DNA of 64,000 nucleotides. It comes from Liriodendron chinense. Its lineage: Eukaryota > Streptophyta > Magnoliopsida > Magnoliales > Magnoliaceae. The stretch spans positions 5,511,861 through 5,575,860 of the forward strand of contig ML058453.1 of assembly GCA_003013855.2 (NCBI GenBank). The letters are read 5' to 3'. The translations under genes and the position numbers were made by a program. Positions 36,395 to 47,958 of this stretch are shown one piece after another; within the stretch, counting starts at the first letter, position 1, and every line of letters begins with the position of its first letter. The notes beneath the pieces were generated by a model, which made no database searches, was not told where the DNA came from, and worked only from the letters and a program-made list of their open reading frames with translations.

Positions 36395-36690
36395 GGAACC
36401 ACCATAGTATGTATTTATGAAAAATCCACACTATCCATCCATTTTTTCGTATCATTTTAGGGTATGACCTTGACAATATATCCAACGCTCAAGTGGACCA
36501 CACTAAGAAAATATATTTATGGTTCTAACTTTGTCCATCATTGAAAGTTTCTTAGAGCCCACTTGTAAGTCAGATCTAACTCATTCTTTTGGTTCATGGT
36601 CTAAAATGCGCATACAAAATGGATGGGCGGTCTCAATTAACTGCATACATTAAGATGGGCCCCACAAACTCTTTGGCATGCTATCCCCAA
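36395..36690. repeat. Foldback repeat
   Basis: The left arm GAACCACCATAGTATGTATT with CCATCCATTTTTTCGTATCA and TTTTAGGGTATGACC is mirrored on the right by GGTCTAAAATGCGCATAC, ATGGATGGGCGG and TAAGATGGGCCCCAC. About 295 bp, decayed. Confidence 0.65.
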
Positions 36691-37119
36691 GCTATGGGGT
36701 TAGATTGGTGAAAAGGGGTGCCATTAAAGGGCAAAATGGTCATTTGTAGCCTTTAACGGAGCCTTTCCATCTACAGCAGTTAGTGTTAGTGCACTTTTCT
36801 TTGCATACTAGTGCACCTTATTTGTCAATCACGTATGTCCATGTGTTCTAATGTCGGTTGAGCCTTGGCAAGCTGAAGACCGAAGGTTCAAGTGGACCAG
36901 AAGCATCAAGAAAAAAGAACAGGTAAATGAGATGCCTTGGTGACCCTAATCCTTTGGACCAAAACACTTATAACCTCTTAGATAACTTAGACCAATTAGG
37001 AATACCCTTAGTCATCATTATTAGTCTTAGGACACCTTGAAAAATATGATAAGTTAGATTATTTAAAGAGGCGGAAGTCGCTGTAATTAGTCCAGCCCAA
37101 ACAACAACTTTCGATAGAC

Positions 37120-37498
37120 CTCTGATATATTGGAAGTCTGTTCGATAGACCTTCAATATATCGAAAAGGTCTATTCGATATATCGAATTGAATGTCTAGT
37201 AAATGCACAACTTCCTGGACAAAATGATCGATATATCGGAATGCATTTCGATATATCGGAATTGAGGTTTTTGATATATCGATACCCTAGTTCAATATAT
37301 CGAAGAAATGGTCTAGCAACTTCACAATCCACTGGACATATTCTTTAATATCCGATATTTCAATATATCAAAGATAATTCCGATTAATCGAAACATCAAT
37401 TCGATATATCGAAGTGGCCATTTCTGCCCAATTTCTGACCATTGCAAAATTTTTTTTTTTAAATATGGGGGATATCGTCATCAATTTGATATATTGAA
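37120..37498. repeat. Array of about eleven TTCGATATATCGAA-type palindromes
   Basis: Clear units: TTCAATATATCGAA (37152), TTCGATATATCGAA (37174), ATCGATATATCGGA (37227), TTCGATATATCGGA (37247), TTTGATATATCGAT (37270), TTCAATATATCGAA (37291), TTCAATATATCAAA (37359), TCCGATTAATCGAA (37379), TTCGATATATCGAA (37400) and TTTGATATATTGAA (37485). A weaker one is near 37120. The spacing is irregular. The consensus is a perfect 14-bp palindrome. Confidence 0.92.
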
Positions 37499-38029
37499 GT
37501 GACCGTTTTCTGCCCGTTTTATGACCATTGCAGATTTTCTTTAAATATAGGAGAGATGGTTTTTGGGCTTTAAGAGAGGAATTTTGAGGAGATAGAAACT
37601 ACCACCATTACTTACCTTTAGGTGCTCTATTCCTAATCCAAACAAGTGATCTTCCTTGTGATTCATCACAAGTATAGAGCATTCAAAGCTTATGATGAAG
37701 ATGCACTTGTCCCTCTTTTGATCTCTAGAGATTAGATTGTTCTTGATAGTGATGTTCCTATCCAATACTCTATGATGAGATCCTTGCAAGTAAGACTCTT
37801 TAGGTAACCTATTCCCATTAGTTGTAGAGATCTCAAACCTACCCTCCTAGCACCTTAGGCATTTCCAATGGAGCATCATATGCAAGGTAGCTGATCTTGG
37901 AGCTGGAGCATTGGCGACGCAACGATATCAAAGATCGGGGAAGCACAAGGGTAGCTGATTGAAGCACGGGAGAGCAGAGATCAAGCAACCCAAAGCGGCG
38001 CAACAAAAGAGCTCAATCATTGAGTGTAG

Positions 38030-38160
38030 AGTTTGTCATTTGTAAGAGTAAGTTGTCATTTGTAAGTTGTCATTTGGTTGTCAAGCAACAAAAGAGCTCA
38101 ACAAAAGAGATCAAGCAACAAGTAAGTTGTCATTTGTAAGAGTCTGGTTCCACTCTCTTC
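38030..38160. repeat. Short direct repeats, AAGTTGTCATTTGTAAG type
   Basis: GTTGTCATTTGTAAG or close variants occur near 38050, 38065, 38078 and 38125, with CAAGCAACAAAAGAGCTCAA and a close variant between them. They sit inside the copia-like LTR. Confidence 0.7.
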
Positions 38161-39020
38161 CAGTGGGGAATTAAGTGTAGAGTTTGTCTTCAAACTTGAT
38201 AGGTTTGGTTGTACGACCTAGACCCGGTTGTAGGGTCGAATTGAGTCTCCAAGTGGGAAGCCTCCGGCGGGAGTAAATGCTAGGTTCGGTTGTAGGACCT
38301 TAGCTCAGTTGTAGAGCCTAAAACCATTGAGATTCAATTGGAGGACCTTGACTCTTGAGTGAAGTCTAAATTGAGGTTCAGTTGTAAGACCTTGGCTTGG
38401 TTGTAGAGCTTAAACAAGTCTTCAAGGGGAGCCACCAATACGGGTGTATACGTGTAGGTTGGAAGGAACCTGTAAACTTTTTGGTTGTGTGGATCCGATT
38501 TAAAACACCTTGGTTGGGAGGAACCAGATTTAAACTTCCTAGTGAATGCCGATGTGCTCAAAGGGGTTAAGTACTTAAACCGAGAGTAAAGTAGACCCGA
38601 AGTCGAACCACTATACATAATTATGTTTGTGATTGTTTTGAGCACATTGTTATCTTAGCATTGTTTAATTATGAATGTTTGATAGGAATGTATGCTAGGC
38701 ACTAGATAAGCACATCCACACACAACATGTACTTTCACTTAGTAGTACGTAGACTTAAGCTCATTGATCCATTCTCATAAGTCTACATAGGTTGCATAGA
38801 TTAGGAGCTAAATTTGTTTCATCATTGGATTATCTATGCATGCTTAAGTTAGGTTGTTTAATTGTTAATTATATGCTAACCTTGTGATTGGACCCACTTA
38901 GGCTTGGAAGTGGAAGTGTCCTTGCTTAATTACTTAGTTTAATTTGATAAAACTGTTAAGTAGGTAAAAAGAAATTCAAAAAGTCCTAATCACCCCTCCC
39001 TTTAGGACTTAGGCATAATT

Positions 39021-40350
39021 CTAGTTGCTCTCCAAGCTTTTGTACATTTAGAAGAAGGTGTCGTGTTAGACTACCGACGCAATTTCAGTTAGTCAAGGTC
39101 AGCCAAGAGGTTTTCTCACCGTCTTTTCAAATAGTAAGCGGTTTACTTTAAATAACATAAAAGTAGGCGGGTTTTGAAATATTGATATAAAGGTAAGCGG
39201 CGAACTCATGTTATCCCTTTTTTTGACCAACCTACTCACACCACATGGGCACTCGATCCTTGTTACGCTTCGAAATTCAGATACAGAGTGTGCACCCTCA
39301 GGCCCAGGTTATGGGGTATGACCTATGCACAAGTGCATTTAATTCAAATGCTAAATTTCTATAGAGGCATAAGATAATTTACATTAAGTTCTAATACATC
39401 ATTCAACCATTGATCAACGAATTAATTAAATAAATTCGAAATCTATATCTAAGTCCACTCATTCGGGATTTATTCAAATGTCTTTACTGCTGAAATTTAA
39501 TAACAAAAACAATTAACATAAGATCAGCAGTCTATGCATCTTGATTCGGGGTAGCTAACTCCTCTTCTGTCAGATAATGCCAGTTATTTTGTGGTTCATC
39601 CATTGGTTCGACTTCATTTTCATGAACTGATTTTGGTGGGTTAACTTCAACAGAATCTATTTTTTTTCCTATCCACAAACCATCAGCTGGAAAGCCTAGT
39701 GAGCGAACCCAACATATAGCGTACATACAACAGTTAAATTAGAAAACCATACCCACAACGATTAAAGTAGTAAACCAATCTTAATAGCACAAATGCAAAT
39801 GTAATGTTGTCATATAATGCAATGCATAATGTATGTATCAAGTGGGAAACACATTCACTTGCTTGAGTTTGACTCCATCAACCCGCATCAACCTTCCTAG
39901 GGCTAGCATCTACCACTAGGGTAGGCTTCCACATATTGTGGGCATCGAGGATGAGTCCCTGGGATACCGGGTACTTAAGTACTTACCAGTCTTCCAGAGA
40001 GATCCTCCAGGTACATATTATGATGCATGAGTTATGGTGCAAGTAATGCTCCTGTCCAAGTGCCACCATTTTATCTTGTATCTCTATATTAGAGATAAAC
40101 CACATCAGATTACCTATCTCACTATTCGAGAGGTAAACCACACCGACAACCCATCTCACTATTCGAGAGGTAAACTACTTCAACAATCCATCTCATCATG
40201 TGATATGATTGGCAACAGTCAGTAAGTGTCGTCGATTGGCCACGGTCAGTGAGTATTGACGATTGGTGATGGTCGGTGAGTGTCGGTAATTGTCGAGACT
40301 TAACAAATATTGGTGACGGTCAGTGAGTATCAGCGACAGTCAATGTCTAT
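39021..40350. other. Intergenic or degenerate retroelement DNA, no gene
   Basis: A 64-codon minus-strand open frame at 39532-39726 is not recognised and lacks support. Near 40100-40195 the phrase CATCTCACTATTCGAGAGGT recurs twice. 40205-40350 repeats GGTCAGTGAGTATTGACG-like words. Confidence 0.45.
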
Positions 40351-40840
40351 CGACGAAAACGGTCATAACTCCCTCATTACATATTCGATTTGGGTGATCT
40401 TATACTTGTTGGAAATGTCATTTGATGAGCTTTTAGATAACTTTAGATCACGTCATTTAAACACCACTTGATTGCCCTAAAGTGGGCCCAAAGTCATTGT
40501 CGTTCGTCTATACTCCGTCATTTACAAAAACGATGAAAATGGTCATAATTCTATCATTACATGACCGATTTGGGTGATCTTGTACTTGTTGGAAAGGTAA
40601 TTTGATGACATTTCAGATGTCTTTAGAATCACCTCATTTGGACACCACTTGATTGCCCAAAAGTGGGCCTAAAGTTATTGTCATTCGTCGATACTTAGTC
40701 GTTCGCAAATTCGACGAAAATGGTCATAATTCCATCGTTACATGATCGATTTGGATGATCTTGTACTTGTTGGAAATGTAATTTGATGAGCCTTCAGATG
40801 ACTTTGAATCACCTCATTTGGACACCATTTAATTGCAACC
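40351..40840. repeat. Three tandem units of about 180 bp
   Basis: GGTCATAACTCCCTCATTAC (40361), GGTCATAATTCTATCATTAC (40541) and GGTCATAATTCCATCGTTAC (40722) begin successive units that continue GATTTGGGTGATCTTGTAC, TTGGAAATGTAATTTGATGA, CACCTCATTTGGACACCA. The phrase resembles one often seen in gypsy LTRs, so this may be an LTR-internal array. A run of A follows at about 40867. Confidence 0.85.
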
Positions 40841-41389
40841 TACATGGAGTTATGATAGTTAACTCCAAAAAAAAAAAAAAAAAACTAGAATCTTATTGGA
40901 ATGGAGGGAATGATGCCAGATATATGTTGAAAGATCGTCGAAGTGGGTCCTACGGAGGTGTCAAAGATCGTAATAGGAAAATGGTCAATTCCTGGGAAAA
41001 AAAGGAGATAAGAAGGAAAATGTCAAATAGTATTTTCCGCACAAGGGACAAATCTATTAAACCCATCCCACATCGTATGTGGGGTACACTGGATAGTCTT
41101 GGAGTAGATCTAAGCCGTCTACATGAAAAGAGTTTTAATTTCATGCCATCTGTCCAAGTTTGAGGGCAAAACTCATTATGGATGGACCACACTTGAAGAA
41201 ATGGTTTAAAATTAATTAACAACGTTAATGCAGGTGTGGGCCACAGAAAGCTTCATAATTTGTTTTGAAATGACCCTCATGTGGGTTCACGGTTGTTAAA
41301 ATAAAGTGAACGAATCAGATCGACAGCCCAAAGGGTGGCCCCAACAGTCGATTTGGTGGAGCCCACACCCCATTCTCAAAAGGGCCGCT

Positions 41390-41900
41390 TTACTTTCGCG
41401 TCACACTCTCAGTACGAGGGATTGCTATGCAGAGGGGCTGTTTTCACTATTAACCACTAACTGTGGTTTACCGTAGGCCCACTCTTGATGCATTTATTGT
41501 GCATCCATGCAGGCCATACATTTTTCCAGATCATTTTAGGGAATTAACCAAAAAACTAATCAGATCCAATTATCAGGTAGACCATTCCATAGGAAATAGT
41601 GGTGATTGACCATCTTATCATTAAAAACTTCTTAGGGAGAACATGAATGTTTCCGTAGTGTTTATTTACCATCTAATCTGTTGATAAGGTCGCATAAGAC
41701 AGGATGAAGGAAAAAAATAAAATAAAATTAGCTTGATCCCAAACTTTTGCGGCCCATTAATGCTTAATCAAATCTGTTTCTTATGGTATGGTTTACAGGT
41801 AATTCGATCTGTTTCAATATTTTTCGAATAATGTCGTAAAATGATTCGAAAAAACGAATGGACGGAACGGACGCGTAATAAATACATCAAGGTGGGATCT
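41390..41900. repeat. Foldback repeat upstream of the PUP pseudogene
   Basis: Blocks CATACATTTTTCCAGATCA, TTTTAGGGAATTAACCA and CCATTCCATAGGAAATAGTG are mirrored by GTTTCTTATGGTATGG and ATGGACGGAACGGACGCG. A related, partial version lies at 31680-31850 in unit A. Confidence 0.65.
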
Positions 41901-42450
41901 AGGGTTACCCCATGTAAGGGGTGCACTGTCTTGGGTGAGGCCGGGGTCTCACCTAATCCTCTCTGGCGAAGAACGGGGATTCCTGGGAGATGTTGCAGTG
42001 CAGCCGGAAGACTGGAATATGGTCCAGCAATCTCATTGAAATGCCACATGGAAAGGTTTTGTATCAATCAGGTCCGTCCATCAAGTGAAAACTAGCGCGT
42101 ATGGCTTAGTTCTAAAAAATTATATCTATTAGACAATCAGGACATTACTTTTCTTCAATTTCCCACATGACCGTTAGATATTGTTATTTTCCCATCGTTG
42201 CTTCGATGTCCATAGATCAGATGACTAACGATTATAACCATAACGTGATTTTAAACCATTCTCCATCCACGCTAGGTAATTAGATGGCCGGTCCCTCTCT
42301 TCCACGTGTACGACAGAGATGGCTCATCGCATTCCCGCGGGCTCTACCATAGCACCCTCTGGGGCCGGGGGTTATGAAAGTCAATAGTCAATTAGTCAAT
42401 AAATTAAGCTAACAGTCTACTGCATTCATGAGATTGAATGCTCAGTGCAC

Positions 42451-42456
42451 TATAAA
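42451..42456 (+). promoter_or_regulatory. TATA box of the PUP pseudogene
   Basis: TATAAA in GTGCACTATAAACCACAC corresponds to the box at 32433. The promoter sequence itself is preserved although the coding sequence is broken. Confidence 0.6.
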
Positions 42457-43536
42457 CCACACATCATAACTCCATATTCTATCATGCAATAAAGCAAAAA
42501 ATTCGGACAAGCTTCTGAGAATATCTCATCCATGGCTTCCATGAATGTAGAGAGTTCAATCAACGGTAGTGATTATCCCAACGGGGATAACCGGCCATCT
42601 CCAACGATCACCACGACCACAACCGATGTGAGGAGAAAAACCATCAAATGGTCACTCCTCTTACTCAATATCTTCTTCACGGCCGTTGGCACGATAGGTG
42701 GCCCACTCCTCCTGAGGCTCTACTTCATCCATGGAGGTGGCCGACGAAGGCTCTCTAGCTACTTGTAGAATGCCGGCTTCCCGATCTTGCTCATCCCTCT
42801 ACCGATCCTTTATGCACGTGCCCATGCTCAAGGAGTCCTAGTTTCCAAGTTCTTCACAGAGCCCAAGCTCTTCTTCGCAAGCGCAGTCATCCGCGTGCTG
42901 CTAGGATTCGCCAATTTCGCGTACGCGTTCGAGTTATCTTACATTCCTGTATCCACTTCTGCTCTCTTATACGCCACTCAATTGGCTTTCACGGCGATCT
43001 TCGCATTGCTCATCGTCAAGCATAAGTTCACGCCTTACTCTATCAATTCAGTGATTTTGATGACTCTTGGATCGATCATGCTAGGCCTCCACATGAACGG
43101 AGACCGGCCCTCCGGAGTCTCTAATGGGAAATATCTACTGGGTTTCTTCTTTACACTTGGGAGTGCGGCACTCGTGGGGTTTATATTGCTGAGCATTGAA
43201 TACTCTTATACCAAGACAAGTTGCCACGTCAATTTCACCAGTGTGTTGCAATTTCAGCTTGGAGTTGCAGTGTTTGCTACCATCTTCAGTATCACAGGGA
43301 TGCTGGTGAACAATGATTTCAAGGTGAGAGAAATACATTGACTATGTGTCTTAAAGCAGCATTTTTTATTCGCTTCATCATTGTCCTCTTCATCCTCATC
43401 ACTGTGGTTATAGTAGTGAGAAATAATTTCCGGACACCTACTCAAAATAAAATAAAAATTATCCCACAACTACTCAGAAAAAAAAAGGACAAAATAAATG
43501 AATAGGTCCATTTAAGATTGGAATATCAACTGATTT

Positions 43537-43704
43537 TTTTTTTTTTTTTTTTGTCAATCATGCAACCCACCCACCCAGCCAATCAGTCATGTAACACACC
43601 CACGGGTGCTGTCAGCAACATGAATTTCACCCTGATGGGTTTCGAGACCGAGACCCCTTGTTGAAGCTCCGCAGAGTCTACCAACGAGGCTAGGCCCCAA
43701 ACCC
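43537..43704 (-). mobile_element. tRNA-derived SINE with target duplication
   Basis: On the minus strand the head reads GGGGCCTAGCCTCGTTGG, with an A-box-like TAGCCTCGTTGGTAG, then a B-box-like GGTCTCGAAACCC. The tail is about 19 A. It is flanked by AATATCAACTGATTT (43522-43536) and AATATCACCTTATTT (43705-43719), 13 of 15 identical. The paralogous intron at about 33495 lacks it, so it inserted after the duplication. Confidence 0.85.
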
Positions 43705-43804
43705 AATATCACCTTATTTCAACCTACATCAAGGTGACTACATTCAAACCTACAACCCTCCATACTCGAAACAAATGTGTTGACCATTCTGCGTTGGATA
43801 TTGG

Positions 43805-44760
43805 TGCAGCTGGGGCGGGTGAGATTGAGCACCATCTCTCTCATGGGGATAACTATTCCGAATATCAGAACTATCGGAACTCCTCAATCGATTTTCATCA
43901 AATCCACGATGGGATATCTTAAATCTACGGGACATTTTCTTCGAATCCACAAGCAAACACAAAGATAACTCAAAATTTCATTAAAAATATGGAATAATCT
44001 CCCTAAAAATGAAATAAACAAGTATTTATAGTAAAACTAAACCCTAGAATCATGGCCTAGATGTCCTAATTGCAAAAGAAAACAAATCAAAATGGAAAGA
44101 AATTGTTCGAAATAAGAAAGTTTGCGCATGTATCTGTGTGTCTGCCGACCGGTCAATTATGGACCACGAGTGGTTGGATTTGAGGGGCGACTGGTTGGCA
44201 AGAGCTCAAAACAGTCCAGAGAGTTCAACTCTCCTAGATTGGAAATTCGGCCGATCGGACGATTGTTCGTCAAATGGTCCAACTGGTCGGGCGACTGGTT
44301 GTCAAGGGTCTTTTTGCTGAGTCTTCCTTAGTTCGCCCAACTCTTCTTTTGGTCCAGTCTTGGATTCTTTTGGGCCCACTCTTGGGATCATCTCCTGACT
44401 CTTGTCTTGCTTCGATCAGGGGGTTGGATCACTACATGATCAATCATCTCCTCTTGAAAGAAATTCGGCATCGAGTTTCGCTTTCTCCCATGAAGCTCCG
44501 CTGCCTTACTGCGTAAGACAAGAAGAGACTATCCATCTCCCTTGGTTATTTGGCGGCCTTCCCTCGGGGTTGCTGGGATGAGGACGATTTTCCTTCTATC
44601 CTTGAAAAACGTAATGACGTTGTCTTGGCTACGATGTATGACATACCGATCATCATACTGCCATGGGCACCCAAGTATCATGTTACAGGCATCCATGTCA
44701 ACAACATCACAATACACTCGATCTCTGTAGGCCTTGTCGATTAAAAGGAAGACAAGATAT
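43805..44760 (-). mobile_element. Deleted Ty3/gypsy element, reverse orientation
   Basis: 43805-44360 is an LTR of the family at 2860-3425, reversed. It is followed by a pol-tail-like piece and, at 44529-44717 on the minus strand, an aspartic-protease-region fragment (DMDACNMILGCPWQYDDR, then a segment ending IVLIPATP). The protease region lies almost directly against the 3' LTR, so most of pol is deleted. The whole block is absent from the paralogous intron. Confidence 0.7.
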
Positions 44761-44847
44761 TGTTCCGTAACCGTCGTCGTACATCCTTTCTGAATCTAAT
44801 CTATATCGTATGATAAAGGATGCGATGTGGTCTTGAGCTATAGTTTT

Positions 44848-44849
<2 letters not shown>

Positions 44850-44932
<83 letters not shown>
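44850..44932. repeat. TA microsatellite
   Basis: An almost uninterrupted (TA) run of about 83 bases within the intron insertion of the PUP pseudogene. It is absent from the paralogous intron. Confidence 0.97.
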
Positions 44933-44934
<2 letters not shown>

Positions 44935-45665
44935 CAACTCAGCCTGCCCTAGAACGGCCAATTGCCACCCTCAGTCAGAAGACGTGAATACGAAATGTTC
45001 ATTTCAGATACTAGACAAAATCTACTTTCTCTTTTCATTTTTGAGTTTCATATATTTTTTTTAGTACCTCTTGATTTCCCTCCCAGTCCCAAGCAGACTT
45101 TATGTACTTCACTCCCTCTCATGGAGACTTTCTGGGCCCTTGTAAATGGTCAACGACGACAGAGATTTCATAAGTGTGTTATATGATCTTATGGGGCATA
45201 AATTCAAACCTTTGCGGACCCTTGTAATAGGCCGTTGCCATTGGATAAACGGCTAAGAATTCTACTGTATTAAACATTATCACCAGCGTCAGAGGATCTA
45301 GTCATGTCCTATCTTGGTGATTGATCATGGGTGTGGCATCTTAATAGTAATTCTAGGGCCCTGATGAGCAGATAGCCTAGCTCTCTACTGACAGTCTGAG
45401 TTCCATACAAACGTATCATGGTTCCTAATCCAAACCATTGAAAACAGATGGTTAAGAAGAAATCCACCACCCAACATGGAGTTGATAAGATGGATGGTTT
45501 GGATCACTTAAATGGTTTGTGTGCGAATTAAACAGATGGTAAGGATCATCTTATTGGTACGATCTTTGCATCATGGTCTGTCAATATATAATCATACAGA
45601 ATGAGTGGACGATCCCGATCGATGATTGGAAAGTGTCTTGTGTGGTTTAGAAATGGTAAAGAAAT

Positions 45666-45850
45666 TAGAGTCCGGATCCTCTGTTGAAAACGAGCAGAGA
45701 AATCCTGCTCGTCACTACTCTGATTGGTCCAGCTCAGCCTGACTTTGTCAGAGCTGAGCTGCTCTGACACAATCAGGATGATCTGGAACAATCAGAGCAG
45801 CTGCAGCAGAGGTTCTCTGCTCTTTTTCAACAGACGATCCAGATTCTCAT
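45666..45850. repeat. MITE present only in duplication unit B
   Basis: The left end TAGAGTCCGGATCCTCTG, continuing TTGAAAACGAGCAGAG, is mirrored by the right end (reverse complement GAATCTGGATCGTCTG, TTGAAAAAGAGCAGAG). An inner hairpin of CAGAGCAGCTC-type words fills the middle. It is flanked by AAAT on both sides. The corresponding site in unit A reads AAAGAAATATCATG without the insert. Confidence 0.8.
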
Positions 45851-47958
45851 AAATATCATGTCCATGGTGATGGGGTGGCCGAGCTACCGGGCCTAGTTGG
45901 GCTTAAGCTGCATCAAGCCCAGGCTTCAATTTTTTATTTCCGTCATAGCTTAATTAGGACTTGATTCTGGACTCTGGACCTCTGTAACTTGGACCTGGCC
46001 CTCCCTTTCATGAACCTAGCTAGGCTTGGGCTGATCCTACTCGGTCTAGGTTAGGGATGACTCAGAAATGACACTGTTTCCAACTGGGTTCAGTTGACTC
46101 GAAGACTATGATTAGTCTTTACTTGACTCGATTCAACTTTTAATAAATAAATTAATGACATATAAAATTGCTAAAAGTAATAACACAAAAGCTTGTTCTC
46201 TGCTAGTTAGAGGTTTTTTCTTCCATATCAGTGATTCAGTTCAAGTTGACTGAGTAAAAGGCGAGTCAACAGATGGAGGTCGAGTTGATTGCCGAGTCTA
46301 GAGAAAACTCGACCCAAAACCCAACTGAGTTGATTTGACTCAGCCGGTTCCAAGTTGGGTCACCTAATTTTAGAACTATGATTCATTTCAATAAAAGTTT
46401 TAAGCATACTGTGGTTAGTATTGCACCAGTGGGCCATCCATTGTATGTGCTGCAAAATGGGTGTTCTGGATTCACTGATATAATGACATGGGATGTCTGG
46501 CGCAGGTGATTCCAAGGGAGGCAAGGGAGCATGAGCTTGGGAATGGGATGTATTATTTCGTGCTTGTGGCGACTGCAGTTGCATTCCAGATAGGATTTAT
46601 AGGAAGCCTGGGCGTGATCTTCTGCACCACGTCGCTCTTCAGCGGCGTTGTCAATGCCGTCCTTCTCCCGCTTACGCAGATCGCTGCTGTCATCGTCTAC
46701 AAAGAGAAGTTCACAGGAGAGAAAGGCATGGCCCTGGCACTCTCTCTCTGGGGTTTCGTCTCTTCTACGGAGAGTACAGGACCACTAAGAACGACGATGT
46801 CAAGCACCTGGTCCAGGCTCAGGCTCAGGCCCATCCAATCCCAGTCTGAACTACAATACTTTGGTAGAGCATGGTGGATTATACTCATCTACACATCACT
46901 GTACACGTGGCATATACGTAACCAGATCATGAGCTTTCAAATTGTGGGTCCCACTATTGATTGGGAATGGCCCGAAAATCACACTAGTTAAACAGTCTTT
47001 TATGATCATGACTCTTTGATCGAATACCGTCAGATCAGATGGGATGTAGGAGCCAAAAAAATTCAACAGTCCAAGCGCATTCAACATCCATGGTGGGTCC
47101 TCAGAGTTGGACCGTCTGGATTGATGTACGTGTATGCCATGAGCACGGGGGATGTATATGGGCATGCTGCACCTCACTCTCCCTGAATATCAACGTTAAT
47201 TCCTCCCTTGTTCATAATAGTGGTGAGTCATCCACCGTTCACGTCGGCATGCTTTTAAGGCAATCCAAACCGTCCAAATTATATTGAGCCCCATTGTCTA
47301 TCGTAGTGCAAAATTGACATGTATTGGCCAATCATAACCATCTGATTTTGCATTCAGTTTGGAAAAATGGCCATTCTCTTTTAACCATCCATTTGAAAGC
47401 CACCAATTAGACGGTAAGGATTGTTTGATTTAGTGCAATAATGCACAAGCACACTGCATTGTACGGTGGATGACTCAGCACCGCATAGTAAATGTTGAGG
47501 AATTATCATAGTAGTACTCTTTAAAAGAAGAGACATATTCTTAAATCTGGCCAATGATCTTTGTGTGGCCCACTTTCCTTTGCATGATAGGTAAAGTTGA
47601 GTTAGACGGTGGGAATATCCAATAAAGCTACCCACTCCGTTTGTAATAATATCATTGAAATAAAAAGGCTTGAGTTTATGTTTGGCAGACCAGTGCTGAT
47701 AGTGAGGATTAACGAGGAGCGTTTGGTGTATAAATGGGCTGGCCCTGGACAGACCTAGGCCAGAATATAATCGGATCTAGTGGGATCCACCATATTAGAT
47801 CCGGTTGAAATCCTGTCAGGTTGGGCCCAGTTCCATGGAATGAGGCTTGCTAAGCCATGTGTCGTACACCATGCATGTGTCAAAGGGTCACATCTATGTG
47901 CCATCTATCCATCCATTGGGTGGTCGCCGGCCATGTAAATGCTGTAGTTTGACCTGGA

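Larger units (their letters stand above)
36840..39020 (+). mobile_element. Long copia-type LTR-like sequence (SIRE-like, tentative)
   Basis: It starts near TGTCGGTTGAGCCTTGG (36852) and ends near CACCCCTCCCTTTAGGACTT (39000), a closing block I associate with long SIRE/Maximus copia LTRs. A TATA-like TTTAAATATAGG is near 37542. The palindrome array at 37120-37498 lies upstream of it, as in the shorter copia LTRs. No coding region or target duplication was found, so the boundaries are approximate. Confidence 0.5.
42532..46849 (+). pseudogene. Purine permease pseudogene (duplicate of 32505-35154)
   Basis: Exon 1 spans 42532-43323 (792 bp, same length as the intact copy) and exon 2 starts at 46506. 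Two disabling changes are visible. Codon 79, CAG in the intact copy, is TAG at 42766-42768. In exon 2 four bases are missing near 46764, within the conserved GFVSYFYG block, shifting the frame for the rest of the protein. The splice sites are intact (TTCAAG|GTGAGA and GCGCAG|GTGATT). Non-conservative changes at normally conserved places (GLSYIP to ELSYIP, GFIWPS to GFILLS) suggest relaxed selection. A product starting downstream of the stop would lack the first membrane segments and the C-terminus. Transcription is still possible. Confidence 0.92.
41280..47958. repeat. Segmental duplication unit B
   Basis: Co-linear with 31430-36318 in the same orientation. It is about 1.8 kb longer, chiefly because its intron received a SINE (43537-43704), a gypsy-derived block (about 43797-45360) and a MITE (45666-45850). 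The unit carries the broken PUP copy. Confidence 0.9.

Noticed and set aside
37120..37498. CRISPR-like repeat array
   Set aside because: The repeats are short, variable and irregularly spaced in a plant nuclear context, with no cas genes. They are palindromic motifs within an LTR.
39532..39726. 64-codon minus-strand open frame
   Set aside because: No family recognised, short, and located in what looks like retroelement DNA. Kept only as an unassigned open frame.
40783..41163. 126-codon plus-strand open frame
   Set aside because: It begins inside the third 180-bp repeat unit and runs through a poly-lysine stretch encoded by an A run; no family resemblance.
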